This document shows positions 43,875 to 64,000 of a stretch of 64,000 bases of DNA, in pieces. How positions within the stretch are numbered: the stretch's first letter is position 1; each line of letters begins with the position of its first letter. A model generated the notes under the pieces. That model saw only the letters and a list, made by a program, of their open reading frames with translations, was not told where the DNA came from and did no database searches. The translations under genes and the position numbers were made by a program. The stretch is from Pithys albifrons albifrons (taxonomy: Eukaryota > Chordata > Aves > Passeriformes > Thamnophilidae): NCBI RefSeq assembly GCF_047495875.1, contig NC_092465.1, positions 5,418,160-5,482,159 of the forward strand, written 5' to 3'.

Positions 43875-43979
43875 TTGCACTAATGGAAAGCTTGCCTCCA
43901 CCTGTCAGCTGTGTGATGGCTACTGCTACAACGGTGGCACATGCCAGCTGGACCCAGAGACAAACATACCTGTCTGTCT
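43875..43979 (+). CDS. LRP1B: LRP1B exon 17: EGF-like repeats
   Basis: The 105-nt, phase 2-2 exon finishes one EGF module ([10 protein letters not shown]) and encodes the first half of the next ([12 protein letters not shown] to PVC). The match to human LRP1B is close. In human, as I recall, the following sequence is CSTNWSGTQC, which here is encoded by exon 19. The acceptor is GACAG at 43870-43874 and the donor is CT|GTGAGT. Its layout is the same as that of exon 18. Confidence 0.95.
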
Positions 43980-46104
<2,125 letters not shown>

Positions 46105-49100
46105 TAGGTTTAACCTTCCACTTAATGCTGCACATTCTGTGACATCATTCCAGGCCACAGTTCATTGGTTCAAGTCATGCACATTCACATACATTTCACA
46201 ATATATATTTAATCTGGGGGCCCATTTCTATAATACACACTTACCCTTTGATAGTTGCACTGATGACTATATTTAAACATACATCTGCAGTGTCTGTATC
46301 ATTAGAGGAAGAAATAAAAAGCTTTATTTTTGCAAAGTGAATTGAAAATACTGAGAATGCCACTTGGCTTTTCTTGCTCATATTTTGAGATATTTTACCA
46401 AGTTTATCCTACATAACATAAAGTTTAGCAGTAACATTTCATGTGTTCTAGACTCCAAACCAGACTTATTTGTTATCCATACACGGAGAGGAGCAAAAGA
46501 GCTATTTAGGTACCATTTCAGAAGTTAAGCTTGTATTCAGAAGTCTTGTTATCTTTATAGAAATAATGCTGTAAAATAGATGCTGTGAAACAAAAATATG
46601 TGTGCTGCATCATAACTTTGATCTGATTAAAAAACCCTTACATTTGTATTCTGCATTTTTCTAAGGGATTTTAGGTCTATTTCTTAATAAGAAAATTTTA
46701 ATCTTCATTAGGGAAAGAAACAACTGTAGTCTTTGAACTCCCTGTAGGGTGGATGTACAGAGAGGTACAAAATACCTGTCTTTGCTTTGCTCAATGGCTG
46801 TGATGCAAAAGTCAGAAGGGAAACCATGAACCAAAGACCCAGACTTGGGTTCAAATATGAAACTCAAACAGCTTTAAACTTAGCTCATCAACATGCATGG
46901 CTTATGGAAACATACAGTGCTGTGGGTTTGTGATGTGGGTGTCTGGTGGGTAGCAATGACAGTGACAAGGCAGGGTGAATGATCTCTTTTTTTTTTTTAA
47001 ATATGATCACAGTTCCTTTGTCAACATTCTCACACAATGAAACTCTCTGACTTGAGATTTCATAAATCCATTGGAAACGAGATTAGTGTCTTGACTACCA
47101 CTTGTTAACTTGGAAGGTGTGGAGTGGGTCTGTTGATCAGCATTGTGTGGGACGTGGGTGCTTGGAATTGTTTGTATCTCCGTGTATCACACTTGGGTTT
47201 TCAGAATCATGCAGCCCTAGGAAGAACATTTTGCTGCCTATAAAGTCATATATTGCACATATAAGACATAGTTGCAGGAAAATGGAAAAAAAAAGGCTTA
47301 AAGAAGACAGAACGAAAAAAAACAACAAGAAAAAATGAAGTGTTAGACTTGTACAAAAGTGGTATTACTCTTGGTTTTCTTCCTTCCAAAAAGTGAAATG
47401 CTGATACCCAAAGGACTATTTTATTGATGAAAGCTGTAGTTTCTCCCTTTGAGAATGTTGTCTTCCACAGAAAAGAACAGGAAGGGATTGCAGCATTCTG
47501 AGCATAGTGATTAAGTTGTTTTGTTTACTTATTATATATTCTTACTGTGACAATATTCCCAAGACTGCTTTTATTAGGCTCTTGTGTGACAGACTGAATA
47601 ATCCAAGCTCAAGTGAAAAGAAAAGCAGTAAAGTACATCAGTAATATAATGACTTTTAGAAGAACTGAGCAGTCCTTGCACTTTCAACTTCTCAGAGTTA
47701 TCTGAAATAGTTTCAGAATTTTTTTTGTAATTAAAGTCATTGTTAAAGTGGGAAGGAAGACACATGGAATAAAAAAAATGATAAAGATTTAATACAAAGT
47801 TCTCTTCAGTGTGAGAAAGGGTTTCAGGCGAGTTGGTAATCAGAAGTTTAAGTTTAATTGAAACTTCGATAGATAATTCACATTCAGAGTACAAGCTTAG
47901 CTAGAGACAGTGTTCCTGTTGTGTCTTCAGACTGATTGTTGGGTTAGTATGACCACACTGTGTGTCTGGGAATTGTTAAGAGAGTCTTTAAGTTGTTGCT
48001 TTCTTTACAAAGGCCAGGAGGCTTAGAGGACAGGGAAGTGAGGCAAATAGCTGGATGGCATTGCAGAGAGTCACAGTGATAAAGAAGTGTCTCTCCACAT
48101 GCCCCAGTTCTCCTTCCGACCTCCAGCTGATAATTAATATCTTGTGATCTTCTGGTACCAAATTACTACTTTCCTGGAGTTTGGCTATGATTTTATCCAC
48201 CTGATACGGGCAAGTAGAAGGCATCAGGAAGGAGGGAAGGAATCCCACTATTCACAAGAATCATTGTGTCAGGGAACAGGAGCCTCAAAGATTTTTCTTG
48301 TAATTTCTGCTCCATTGTAAGGAAAATTATTTATCCCTCCAACCTGCATGTGTGGCCATGTAGGTATGTATGAGGTGTGACATCTGTCACTGGGTTCAGA
48401 GACACTTATCTAAGGTGCTAATATTTTCTGTAACCAGTGTCTAATTCATGGGTGGGTGATTTTTAGAAGAAATAGGAGATGCCTGAGTTTACAGTCATTC
48501 CACAGGTACAGGCAGCATCAGCTCTTCCCCACATTAGTCTTCTTGCTGAATTACAGAGGTTGTTAGAGAATTTCAGAATGTTAAAATTTGAGGTACTGAC
48601 CTGTTCTGAAAAATGTACTGCTGAGGATGTCTTAAAGTAGCATGATGTTATATATAGTTACTGTCATTTTAGTATTCACATATTATATTTCTTAAGGATC
48701 CCTTTAGTTCTACTCACTAATGGTTTTGGAGGAGGATGATGTGAATAACACTAGAAACATGTAAGTTATGTCTGAATTGCTCCAGTAAGTTCACAAATCA
48801 ATTGACAAAAAAAATGAACAGGAGATTATATTCAGATGGGAAATAAACAAGTAATGTTTTTTCTATGTATTTCACAAACTGTCAGTTCCATCTGTTCTAG
48901 CAGTCAGTCTGTCTTTTATTAATTACTTTTATTTACCTCTCTGTTTTCCTCTCACTGATTATCTAACTGCATAGAAATTCCTGCAAGAGAACATTTAGAG
49001 AGAGACTATACCTTGTATGATACTAATGAAAGACTTGGAAAAAACTAAAACTTTCAAGTACACAAGATCATGACTGGTAGTTACATAGGCAGAGCTGGAC

Positions 49101-50021
49101 CAATTTCTTTAGTACAGAATATTGCTCTCCCTCACCTTTGTTTCTTTTAGACCTTTGCCATAATTATAAGTTGCTCTAATGTCATCTTTTTATTTGTATT
49201 ACTAGTATTATTTGCATCTTCACATAGATGTGGTGTATTGTTATTATTATCTGCAAATAAATGTGATTAAATCATAACCCCTTGGCACTACACACTATAG
49301 AAAGATAATGAGGGATAGTTGCTAAGTTTGCAATCAAAGCTGCTAGGCTATACAAATAACATTGATCCTTATCTGAAGCCAACTATACTTAAAAGAGCTT
49401 TTAAATACTCCAATGAGCTTTTGAGCAATGCTGCATGACTGTGGCTGAGACTCTCAGGTGAAACAAGTAAGATTATATTCTGCTGGCTGTAAGAGAATAG
49501 TAATTTATTCCTACTTGGATTACTCTCTGTAGAGGTGTGTGCTGTTCTGTGTATCTGGAATGTGCAGCCTCTGTTTCCCAGGTGTCATCAGAAACAGAGA
49601 GAAAATCAGGGGACAAAGTACAGCATTGCCTTAATTGCCTGTGGATAGATGTGTTGGTTCTTCAGAGCCCTTCAGGGTGTGGGTTTTATTTCAATATTAG
49701 ACCAAACATCAGTTCTTCTGTGATGAGAAGTCACCCTGGATAGTAAATGAGAAGGTACATACCATAAAGGAGATTGAAAGAAAGCCTAGGTTTGATAAGA
49801 GAGGAAATTAAAAAGTGTAAGGTGGAGAAAAAATAAATTACTTAATTTCTAAATGGAGAATTTTGGTGGAGTAGTAGCTTAAAGCCAATAGTGAACAAAT
49901 GGGGAGAGAGCAAGTTGTGGAATTGCTTAAAAGTGATAACAAAGCTTGAGTTTGAAAGTGGAGACGTGGAAAAATGAGAAAAAATAACCCCTGAAGCAGT
50001 GAAATAAACAAGAGAGAAGTT

Positions 50022-50195
50022 ATAGAATCACAGAATTATTTGGTTGGACTGGACCTTAAAGGTCTTCTCATTCCACACCCTGCCATGGGCTTGGACACCT
50101 TCCTCTAGACCAGGATGCTCAGAGCCCCATCCAGCCTGACCTTGACACTTCAGGGATGGGGCATTCCCAGCTTTTCTGGGCAACCTGGTCTAGTG
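50022..50195 (-). mobile_element. CR1 LINE 3' end, antisense
   Basis: Starts ATAGAATCACAGAATTATTT and contains GGACCTTAAAGGTCTTCTC, CCCTGCCATGGGCTTGGAC and TTCTGGGCAACCTGGTC. Short, 5'-truncated copy. Confidence 0.9.
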
Positions 50196-52069
50196 TTGCA
50201 GATTGTTCTTGCCAGCTTTGTATCCAGCAGGTTGGAGAGGGACACTGTGTTTGGTGAATGTAGGATGGGGCGGGGGTGCACATCTGTGTGTGTGTGTTCA
50301 GGTCACAAAATCAGCAGGAAAAGAGCACATTCCTCCTGACAGAGGAACTTCCCCCCAGCTCATGTGCCTGTGATGCTGAACCTTCCTCCTGACACTCCTT
50401 TCATGTTGAAAAATCTTCAAATATGAGCAGTTTCTGTGTAAGTACATGTGCAACTTTTGCAAGTGCTGCACTTACACCCAAGTTTATAACTAAACGTAAC
50501 TCATATTATGGCAAACCTCTGCTCAGAAACAGGTTCGGGGACATCCATAGTCCAGTTGTGGACAAGAAAGGGACCATCCCATGCAATCCCCTGACTGGAA
50601 GTTTCTGAAGGCTGAGTAGAAAAAGCCACTGTGGTGTAGAACAGTGTCAGGAGGGGAAGAAAATGATAACCCTGAGAAGGAGTACAACTCAGAACTGAAA
50701 ATTTTGTTGAGCCTCTTGCAATAAATGTTTTCCATGTGATCTCCTAGGGTATATTTAATGAGCTCCCCAATTACAATTGCAACAGGAATTTCACAGCATT
50801 ATTCTAGTTCTTTGAGAGCTTTCTTTTTCAACTAAAAATATCTTTGTTAAAAATGCCTTGAATTGGAACATAATCAGCAGGTTATAACTTTGTATTACAG
50901 AAGATCATTCACTTTGTATTGCAAACTAGTGTTAGTAAAGTATTAAATGCAAACAGATGTTTGAAGAGTGGTTGTCAAAGGAAGAAATGAGATGATTGTG
51001 GAGAAGAGGAGTTTGTGTATTTTTCATTGAACACTTACTAACTATGCTGTAATGCAGATACTCTTTGTCCATGATTCAGATAAAACTTGTATTTGCTGCT
51101 GTCCATCACTGCTTCCTTTGCCTCTGTGAGGAGAGGAAAACTCGGTTCATCTTATACCCATTGATCCAGTAGTTTCTCATTCATTTTTGTTTTACCATTT
51201 CAATCTCTTCCTTTTCTTTGTTGCTCAGTGTAGTTTCAGCTACAGTAGTTGTCATCTAGACATGGATATTTTTATATAGTTATTATTACTGCTTTTATAG
51301 CAACTGTACTGTACACATTACATGGCGTTTAATGACCCTCAGTTACTTTTTCTTACCTTGGGATGAAGGAGGCTGAGTTGCACTTGAATGCAGGTTCCTT
51401 GCAGCAACTGTGAATGATGATTTGTATATAATCATGTCATGCACAAATTAAAATTCATGTTTAAGGTAATTTTTTATTTCTTATGTATCTTGTGACTAAA
51501 TTTAAGATTCTTTTGGGTTCCTCAGTAGTAATTTTTATTGTTTTGTCTGCTTTTGGGTGATGCAATTTTCCTATTCTCAATTTATTGGATTTTGAGGTAG
51601 TCTCTGTTTTATTTTCAGGTAATTTTGTAAAGTATCTCTCCCTCAGCTTCTATGTTATTTTCCTTATAACAATGCCACTACCATGTGGTCTCTTCATGTA
51701 TATTTTGATATTAGTGGTATTACATATTCCAGTGAAATTTAAATGGAAGTTTCTTAAAATATTTAGGCTGGGTACTTTTATTAGGATGTTTTATTGTATA
51801 TTACTACCTCTGTGATGACTAAAAAAAAATTAGAAAATTATTTTGTATAATGAAGAAAGGCAAGAAATATTTTCAATTCCCCTTCCACCTCAAATTTGTA
51901 AGGAATGTTTCACAGATTCTGTTATACTTTTAGACTAATCTTTCAGCACTGCTTTCTGTCATTTTTTAGATACACACTGGTATATTGAGTTGGAAAGCAG
52001 TTGTCCACAAAATCACTTTTAACTGCATATTATGCTGCTGTATTATATTTTTATGAAAATTTGCCCTGC

Positions 52070-52150
52070 CAAGAAACAAAAAGGGAGGAAAAAAGAAAAA
52101 CAAAATTAAAAAAAAAAAAAAAAACAAAACAAAAAAACAAACAAAACACT
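52070..52150 (+). repeat. A-rich low-complexity tract with C interruptions
   Basis: A long A-run (about 17 bases) flanked by AAAC and AAAAC units and a purine-rich 5' part. It could be the degenerate tail of a retroposed copy, but no gene-like sequence precedes it. Confidence 0.8.
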
Positions 52151-55100
52151 GCCACCAAATTACCCTTTTTACTGGCTTTTTTTTTTCTATTTATTCAGAC
52201 ATTTCATAGTCAAATGGTTCCTTTTGGTCAAGTGTCCCTGTAATTGAGTTGTGAGTGTTTGACCACACTGACCTGTAATGGTTATACAGAAATAGAGGAC
52301 AGAGGCACTTTCTCTCATGAATAGATTCTGTAACAGCATGATCAGTCTCTGAAATGTAAATATCTTCATTCTAAACATTCCTCACTACAAGGAGGACACC
52401 TTTATCATCTCAATTTTAAGTTTTTTAAACATTTCTCTTTGTGATATTATTTCCTCAAAATAATTAAATCCAGTTGCATGGGCATTCCATGTCTCAGAAG
52501 GCATTTCTCAGTCATCTCTTTGTAAATGTAGAGCTAAACTCTAACAGAGAGAGCTGCAGCATCATTTCATTAATGACCTTGGCAGCAGACCCAATACAAC
52601 CTTTATTTATTGCACTTCACATTCAGTTTTCATGCTGGCATTTTCTGTGATGTTGCTGCTCTTTGATCTTTCCCCCATTCCGTTGGGAACTGGAGATTTG
52701 CACCTGGAGATGTTCACTGTAGCACCTTTTGGCACACACCTGACTCCAGCCTGTCCTTCACTGTCAGGTTCCCCATCTGTTTCCATCAGTATTTGTTTGT
52801 GTAGCTCAGATGAGGCATTTTCAGTGTTATTTAGCCCCAGGTTGTGACAATATGAATGTCTCCAGTGAAACAAGTGCCTTTATGCAGTTCTGCTCCGTTA
52901 ATGCCTTTTTGTTTGCCTGTGCTGCAAATGTCCCCTCTGACCATTGACAATGGTACACAACAAAAGCTCCTGCTACCAAATTATTTGTGAAGGTACAAAC
53001 TACTCTGCCTCAGATTGAACCAGGAGTCAGTTCCCATGCCAGGTACTGAGCAGTCTGCATTTAATAATACCATAAAATGCTGTTATTAAGACCAATTTTT
53101 GTCTATGGTATCTGAAGACAACTGAAACTGGTTAAGACCTGCTTATTTCCCACGTTCCTACAAGAACAGCTGTCCATGTCCCAACCCCATCATTATTCAT
53201 GTGCCTGCTCATGGCTAATTTTCTGTGTCAAATTCCCTTGCAGCAAACACACCTTTCCCCTGGGCTTCATTTCAGTTTCTATTCTGTCTGCCCAAGACAA
53301 GTCTGCTCTGTCCTGCTGAACCATCAAAGGGCAATCATTTTACCTTGAAGTTTAGAAGGAAATGACAGTCATCCTGGCAGCTTCAGTCTCTTTGAAGTTT
53401 ATTGGAGACAGCAAGCATTTGGAAAATATTAAAATGAAGCTGCAACTAACAATGTTTTTATGATACTTATATCAAATGCCTCAAGTCTGTTTCAATAGTG
53501 CTGATTTTTACAATTCACTTGCCAAGATAGGTAAAGGACTGCTAATATTTTTTGCCTTAATTTAGGCACTGTTTACTGCATATAAACCTGTAGGATTTCT
53601 TTCTTCACCAGCTGTTGTGGTGTCATATCTGCTATAAGATTTTGGAGAACGTAATTGTACATTATACACAATTCTCTCATATTCTTATACTTGCATGCTT
53701 CATGGGGATTCTTTTCCCAGTCTCACTATCTTCTATTCTTTAAACATTTTTAACACATATATATCTTAATTCTTCTTATATACAGTGCAGGCATATGAAA
53801 TCTGGAATATAAAGATTTAGGTACAGAGGTAAGGTATGTTTAACTTTCAAATAAATCTTTCCCTTTCAAAAGTGTAGCATTAAATGCAAATTTCCTCTCA
53901 TAACAAGTTTTAATCACATGAGCTGAATCCTGAACAACAATGATGCAAAACTTCAGTAAGAAATATAAGGACTTTATTTCATGGTTATTATGCCTTCAGC
54001 TTTGAGCCCAGTAGAATATTCTAAATATAAAGATATATAGTGTTTCCCTATAAGAATGGGGATACTTATTTTGCAGCTGTAGATTGAAAGCTGATATTTT
54101 TAAAAAACTAATTCCTTAAATATTATCTTAGTAAGGTAGGCCATCAGTGCAAGCATTTTAGTCTTATGTAATTCCTAAAAATAGATCTGGAAAAAATAGT
54201 AGCAGATGCATCTTTTGAAAGGTTAAAGTCATGTGTTTCCTGTGACTTAGAATATGCCAAAGTGACGGGAAGCAGGTGGAAAAGTCAGATGGGTTGTTAC
54301 AAAATATATCATTGTGAACCATAATGTGTGTAATTAATTAGTAATTGGGGGTTCTTTTGCAGTGAGGAAACTTAAGTGTGTATTTACCATATTTATTTAA
54401 GTAAACAAACTTATTTCAATAAGTATGAAGAGCTTCTAAATTATAATGCAATTTATCTATTGTGTGACAATTCTTGAATCAAATAGCAAAAAAAAGATCG
54501 ATATATACAAATAATCAAAAATGGTTTTAAAAGCATCTGTGCCTTCCCCCTGTAGAGTTCAAGTTAAGCACCTTCATAACCCATCCTACCAAAAAGGAAA
54601 ATAGTGTCCCAAAAAGGTTCAAGCTGAATATGAAAACCAATAAAGGTTTGGTTGTGCTGGGATAGGTGCAGAAGCAAAGAGAGGAAATAGCCACTCCTCT
54701 GCAGTGACCTGCAAAGGCCAAGGAGGGTCAAAAGCATCACCAGCAAAACTGGCTGGGGCTCTCCTGTCAGAATAGCACTGCTTTTGTGTAGCATATTTTG
54801 TATCTTTCCAAACCTTCTTTTATTACAGAACAATGTCAGTCACTAAGCATGTCCCCCTCTCAACTTTGCAGTTTGTTAAACCCTTAGAAAGGCAGCAGGT
54901 AGTTCTTAGAACTGTGTGAGGGTAACGCTCTATTGCACCTCCCTAAAGATAACTCACATTGAAATTCATAAATAATTCAAAAATACTTAGAAAAACCATG
55001 ATTCATTGCACAATATGCAACAGAGGCAGATGAAAAGTGACTACTTCCTGCCGTTTCCACAAGGAGAGTTTGAGGGTCTGTAGTAAACTTAATCGTATTT

Positions 55101-55796
55101 ACAGCAGGACGAATAAGCAATTGAGTTTCATTCAGGTATTTGTTTCTGGGTTTGATGGATTTGCTGAGTCTGCATCCACGGACTCCCTGTGTTTGCTTGT
55201 ATGCACAGAGAGTGTTCCGAATCCCAGTGGAAGAAGTATTTGCATATTGATGCTCACAGAAGGAAATTATAGCAGAATAGCTGTGTGCTTTTCCAGGCAC
55301 CTGGCTCCTGGAGCTCATACTCTGAATATAAACAGTATTTAGGGCTCTCTGAAGCCAGGAGATACTCCTGCCCCTTTAGGACAACTCTTTATGCTTTCAC
55401 TCCCATGCCTGCTTACACACACACAAACAAACATGTATATATTTCTGCAAATACACATCTAGCTATAAAGTTCAAAATTTAAAATGATAGGATGTTCATA
55501 TACCTTTGATTAAGCCTCTTGTCGTATTATTCAAGAATTTTAGTAAAGGACTCTGGAATGAAGATTGCAGTGCTAATAACAGGAATTGAAGACACAAAGC
55601 TGCAGTTTTAAACTAAAAATGCACTCAGAATGTTGTAAGTGCCATGGCAGAGTCCTGCTGACTCCTTCCATGAGGCTTCGTGTTGATCTCGCAGAGTCAC
55701 CGTTGCCATTCGTGTAGCTCTTGAGAAGATGCTGCTGGTCTCTTTACTGGGTTGCTGTGTTAGCAGCTGACATCTATTAACTTTATACCATTTTAA

Positions 55797-61499
<5,703 letters not shown>

Positions 61500-61598
61500 G
61501 CCAGATACATAGGGGGAGGGCCCACTGCATTCAAGCTTCCCCACACAGCTCCATCAATCTACCTAAACTCTGACTTGAAAGGACCACTATCAACAGGG
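61500..61598 (+). CDS. LRP1B: LRP1B exon 22: LRP1B-specific 33-residue cytoplasmic insert
   Basis: This 99-nt, phase 0-0 exon encodes exactly 33 residues, starting [18 protein letters not shown] and ending PLSTG. It matches the 33-residue tail insert known to distinguish LRP1B from LRP1. The acceptor is ACAG at 61496-61499 and the donor is GTGAGA at 61599. Because it is phase-symmetric it can be skipped without a frameshift, so an alternative tail is possible. It is the penultimate exon if the structure follows human. Confidence 0.96.
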
Positions 61599-64000
61599 GT
61601 GAGAAATGATGATTCAAATCCATTTCATTCCACATCAGCCCCTTTCTAAAGAAAGTTTGTCTGTCATTTTTGAATAGAGGCATTTTCTGTTTGTTTTTAA
61701 TTTCATTTTTGTTCTTTTAATGGGAAAAAGAACAACAGTAAACAGTACATTTTTCTATTTGAAGGGTCCCTCTCTGCATACACAATTTCATCTGTACCCA
61801 TCACTGTAACATATGATCTAAAATTGCAAATGTGTCTTTGCAGAGGAACGAAAAGGCAGTAAGCAATGTGATGCTTTTCCATAACATTATATAAGTTTAT
61901 CATGGCATTCACAGCTACGTGTCTTGATGTATTTGCAGTTTTCACATAATTACAGGCATTTATCCAATTTATCAAATGGAAGGGATGATCCCAAAGAATG
62001 GATACAAGTGCTTTTATTTAAGAGGAATTTGATGCACACTAAAATTAACAGTTTCCTTTAACATTTGCAATGCATTTTTGATTGTTCAGTTTTCAATGGA
62101 TTTGTATCATAAACCAGTTCCTTGTAAAACATCAGATTTTTTACTGCAGTTTAGCATCATGTTTACAAACATTGAAATCCAAAATACAAAAGGAACGTCA
62201 ACATTCATTTTCATGTGCCTCAATATATATTCATTTTTGTGCCATTTGCATTCTTGCATGATTGTACTATGTTGTATTTGGTAGTTTAACAAATTCTATA
62301 AGGTGTGATTTTTCTGATGGAGCACAGAGCCAGGGATGACAAAAGCTGGAATATTTGCCCATCTGTAACATTAACTCTTTCTCTTAAATTCCAGTCAGCC
62401 CACTTTCTTTCTGTACTGCATTATGCTCTCAGTACCCACTCAGAGGCACCATGAGGAAGAAATTACTGTTATATATAATTTTTATAACTCCATAAGGCAT
62501 CTCCATATAGATGTCAGGTGTCTTTGGTCTGTTGTGATTATCATCCTTAATAATGGTCATCAATGAAATAAAAAGTCCTGACAATTGAAATAGACCTAAA
62601 TTTCTGTTTTCCTAAATGTCTGATTCTAATCATGACAACAAATGTCAAGATCTCCAGTGGGGACAGTCTGGTAGAACTGAAACAGAACTGAAAGCAGCTT
62701 CTTTATTTTCCTGCCTCCATTCCAGGAAAGTCTGGATCACCAGACAGTCACTTTTGCATCTGTAATTGATGGAATAGGCAGCTTTTAGTAACTCAGTGAG
62801 TGGCTGCTGTAGCTCCTCACCCTGAGCAATATCAGAATACTGGGCTCAGAAATAGTGTTGATCAACAGGCAAAGGAAGAACTAAGACTCTAGTCATCTTT
62901 CATTCCTTGTTTTCCAGGGTGTAATCACAATATTTTCAAGTCAAGAAAACCTAACCACTTCTGGTTTGGGTAATTTAGAGCTTAGCTGTATCTTCTGTAC
63001 ACCAAACAAATGCATTTCCCTGTTTTAGAGCTTGCTGGTGTTGCACTCAGTATTTCTGAAAGCACATCTGTGCTGTTTCAGTAGTTATAAGGAAGAGGAA
63101 GATTTTGACCACAAGATACCCTCTCCAGTTGTTATAGGTAAAAGCTGCACATCTACTTGGATAGCAAAGGTTTTCTAGAGATAATGAAGTAATGGAGACC
63201 TTTACATGACAGACTTTGGATAGTGTTTTCTCCTCAGCATGAGTGACAGGGGAGTAAGTTTTTCTCCACATTTTATATCCTTCTGTGCTGTCAGACTCAG
63301 GAGATTTCTCACACACTGAAGTGCTTTGCAGCACTAACAATGGACTTGTCCTGTGCTGAAGTACCACTCATTTCAATAGATGTTTTTCATTACAGTCCAA
63401 ACTACCAAAACTGTTGAGAAAAGACTTCTCAATCTGTAACTACTGTGATATAGTAACAGTTATGCTGGTTTATTATTAAAGTTTAATTTACATTACGCAA
63501 GTATTGAATTTTTTGGTCAAATCATGTTGTGTATTTGGGCCACAGAGTTCGAAAACATGGTCAGCTATTGATGGGATGCTGATGTCTTAGAACAGGTAAT
63601 ACATGGAAACTGTTGGCTGCAGTTTTCTACTGTTAAATTTGTCACATGGTCTCACAGTGCACCTTCTCTATAAACTCCTTCATACCTATTCTGAAATCTT
63701 CCAGTGTAATAAGGTGGACAAGTCAACCTCAGAGACATTTTTTCAAGGTTTTTGTCTAATTTTTGTCATTTTTTTTATCATGTTAATGTCATAATGTGCT
63801 GCATGTCATGTCATTGGTTATTTTAATAGCATGTCTCATCATGAATTTAATTTTTAACTAAAGAATTAACTCATTATCAGGTTTTCAGACGTCCAGGTAT
63901 CTATCAAATACATCCTGTTATATTTTATGTGTACTTGTTCTTGCTTTAACAAAGCCATTTCCATTTCCACAAATGTTACTTTTGGTTTGGTCTGGCTGAT
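61599..64000 (+). other. Intron 22, 5' part (2402 bp in window)
   Basis: AT-rich intron sequence with no repeat recognised. I searched for the final tail exon, which should contain a second NPxY motif and the C-terminus, and did not find it. The frame at 63603-63794 is not that exon. Confidence 0.82.

Noticed and set aside
52607..52873. 88-codon - strand frame with varied composition, plus an overlapping + strand frame
   Set aside because: No family recognised, no splice sites tied to it, and both strands are open, which suggests chance. A database search would settle it.
54977..55342. Overlapping frames of about 100 codons on both strands
   Set aside because: No recognisable domain; intronic; mutual shadows.
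63603..63794. Candidate for the final LRP1B exon
   Set aside because: It lacks an NPxY motif and any similarity to the LRP1B C-terminus.

Overview
The window is one stretch of a vertebrate nuclear genome, almost certainly from a bird. It is AT-rich and intron-dominated, and its interspersed repeats are CR1 LINE fragments with the typical avian 3' end. All coding sequence I can support lies on the + strand and belongs to one gene, LRP1B (LDL receptor-related protein 1B). The identification rests on near-collinear similarity to the C-terminal part of the vertebrate protein as I remember it, including the 33-codon cytoplasmic exon that separates LRP1B from LRP1.

Twenty-two coding exons (about 3.0 kb, about 1000 codons) can be chained with consistent phases from 529 to 61598. 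In order they encode: the end of the last cluster of LDL receptor class A (ligand-binding) repeats (exons 1-5, 529-5937); two EGF-like modules, the second calcium-binding (exons 6-7, 6426-7525); the last YWTD beta-propeller, with a basic furin-type site near its start (exons 8-12, 9600-20171); a membrane-proximal row of EGF-like repeats (exons 13-19, 20697-55887); a transmembrane helix (exon 20, 57979-58069); and a cytoplasmic tail with one NPxY motif and the LRP1B-specific insert (exons 21-22, 60329-61598). The 5' part of the gene and the final exon, expected to carry the second NPxY motif and the C-terminus, lie outside the window. If numbering follows the 91-exon human gene, these exons correspond roughly to human exons 70-90, plus one extra.

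The rest is intron. It holds nine CR1 fragments (three sense, six antisense), several strand-asymmetric A/C- or G/T-rich tracts and short microsatellites. I found no independent gene, tRNA, rRNA or CRISPR array, and no reading frame on the - strand that looks real.

Five points deserve a second look. (1) An apparently extra, phase-symmetric 114-nt exon at 45990-46103 would add one complete EGF-like repeat next to the membrane. (2) An intronic frame at 5102-5232 encodes a membrane-anchor-like helix with a stop and a possible poly(A) signal, resembling the gene's true transmembrane segment. (3) Intron 2 uses a GC-AG splice pair. (4) The EGF exon at 38309-38470 is 65% GC and CpG-rich in an AT-rich gene. 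(5) CR1 copies form inverted and direct pairs close to exons.
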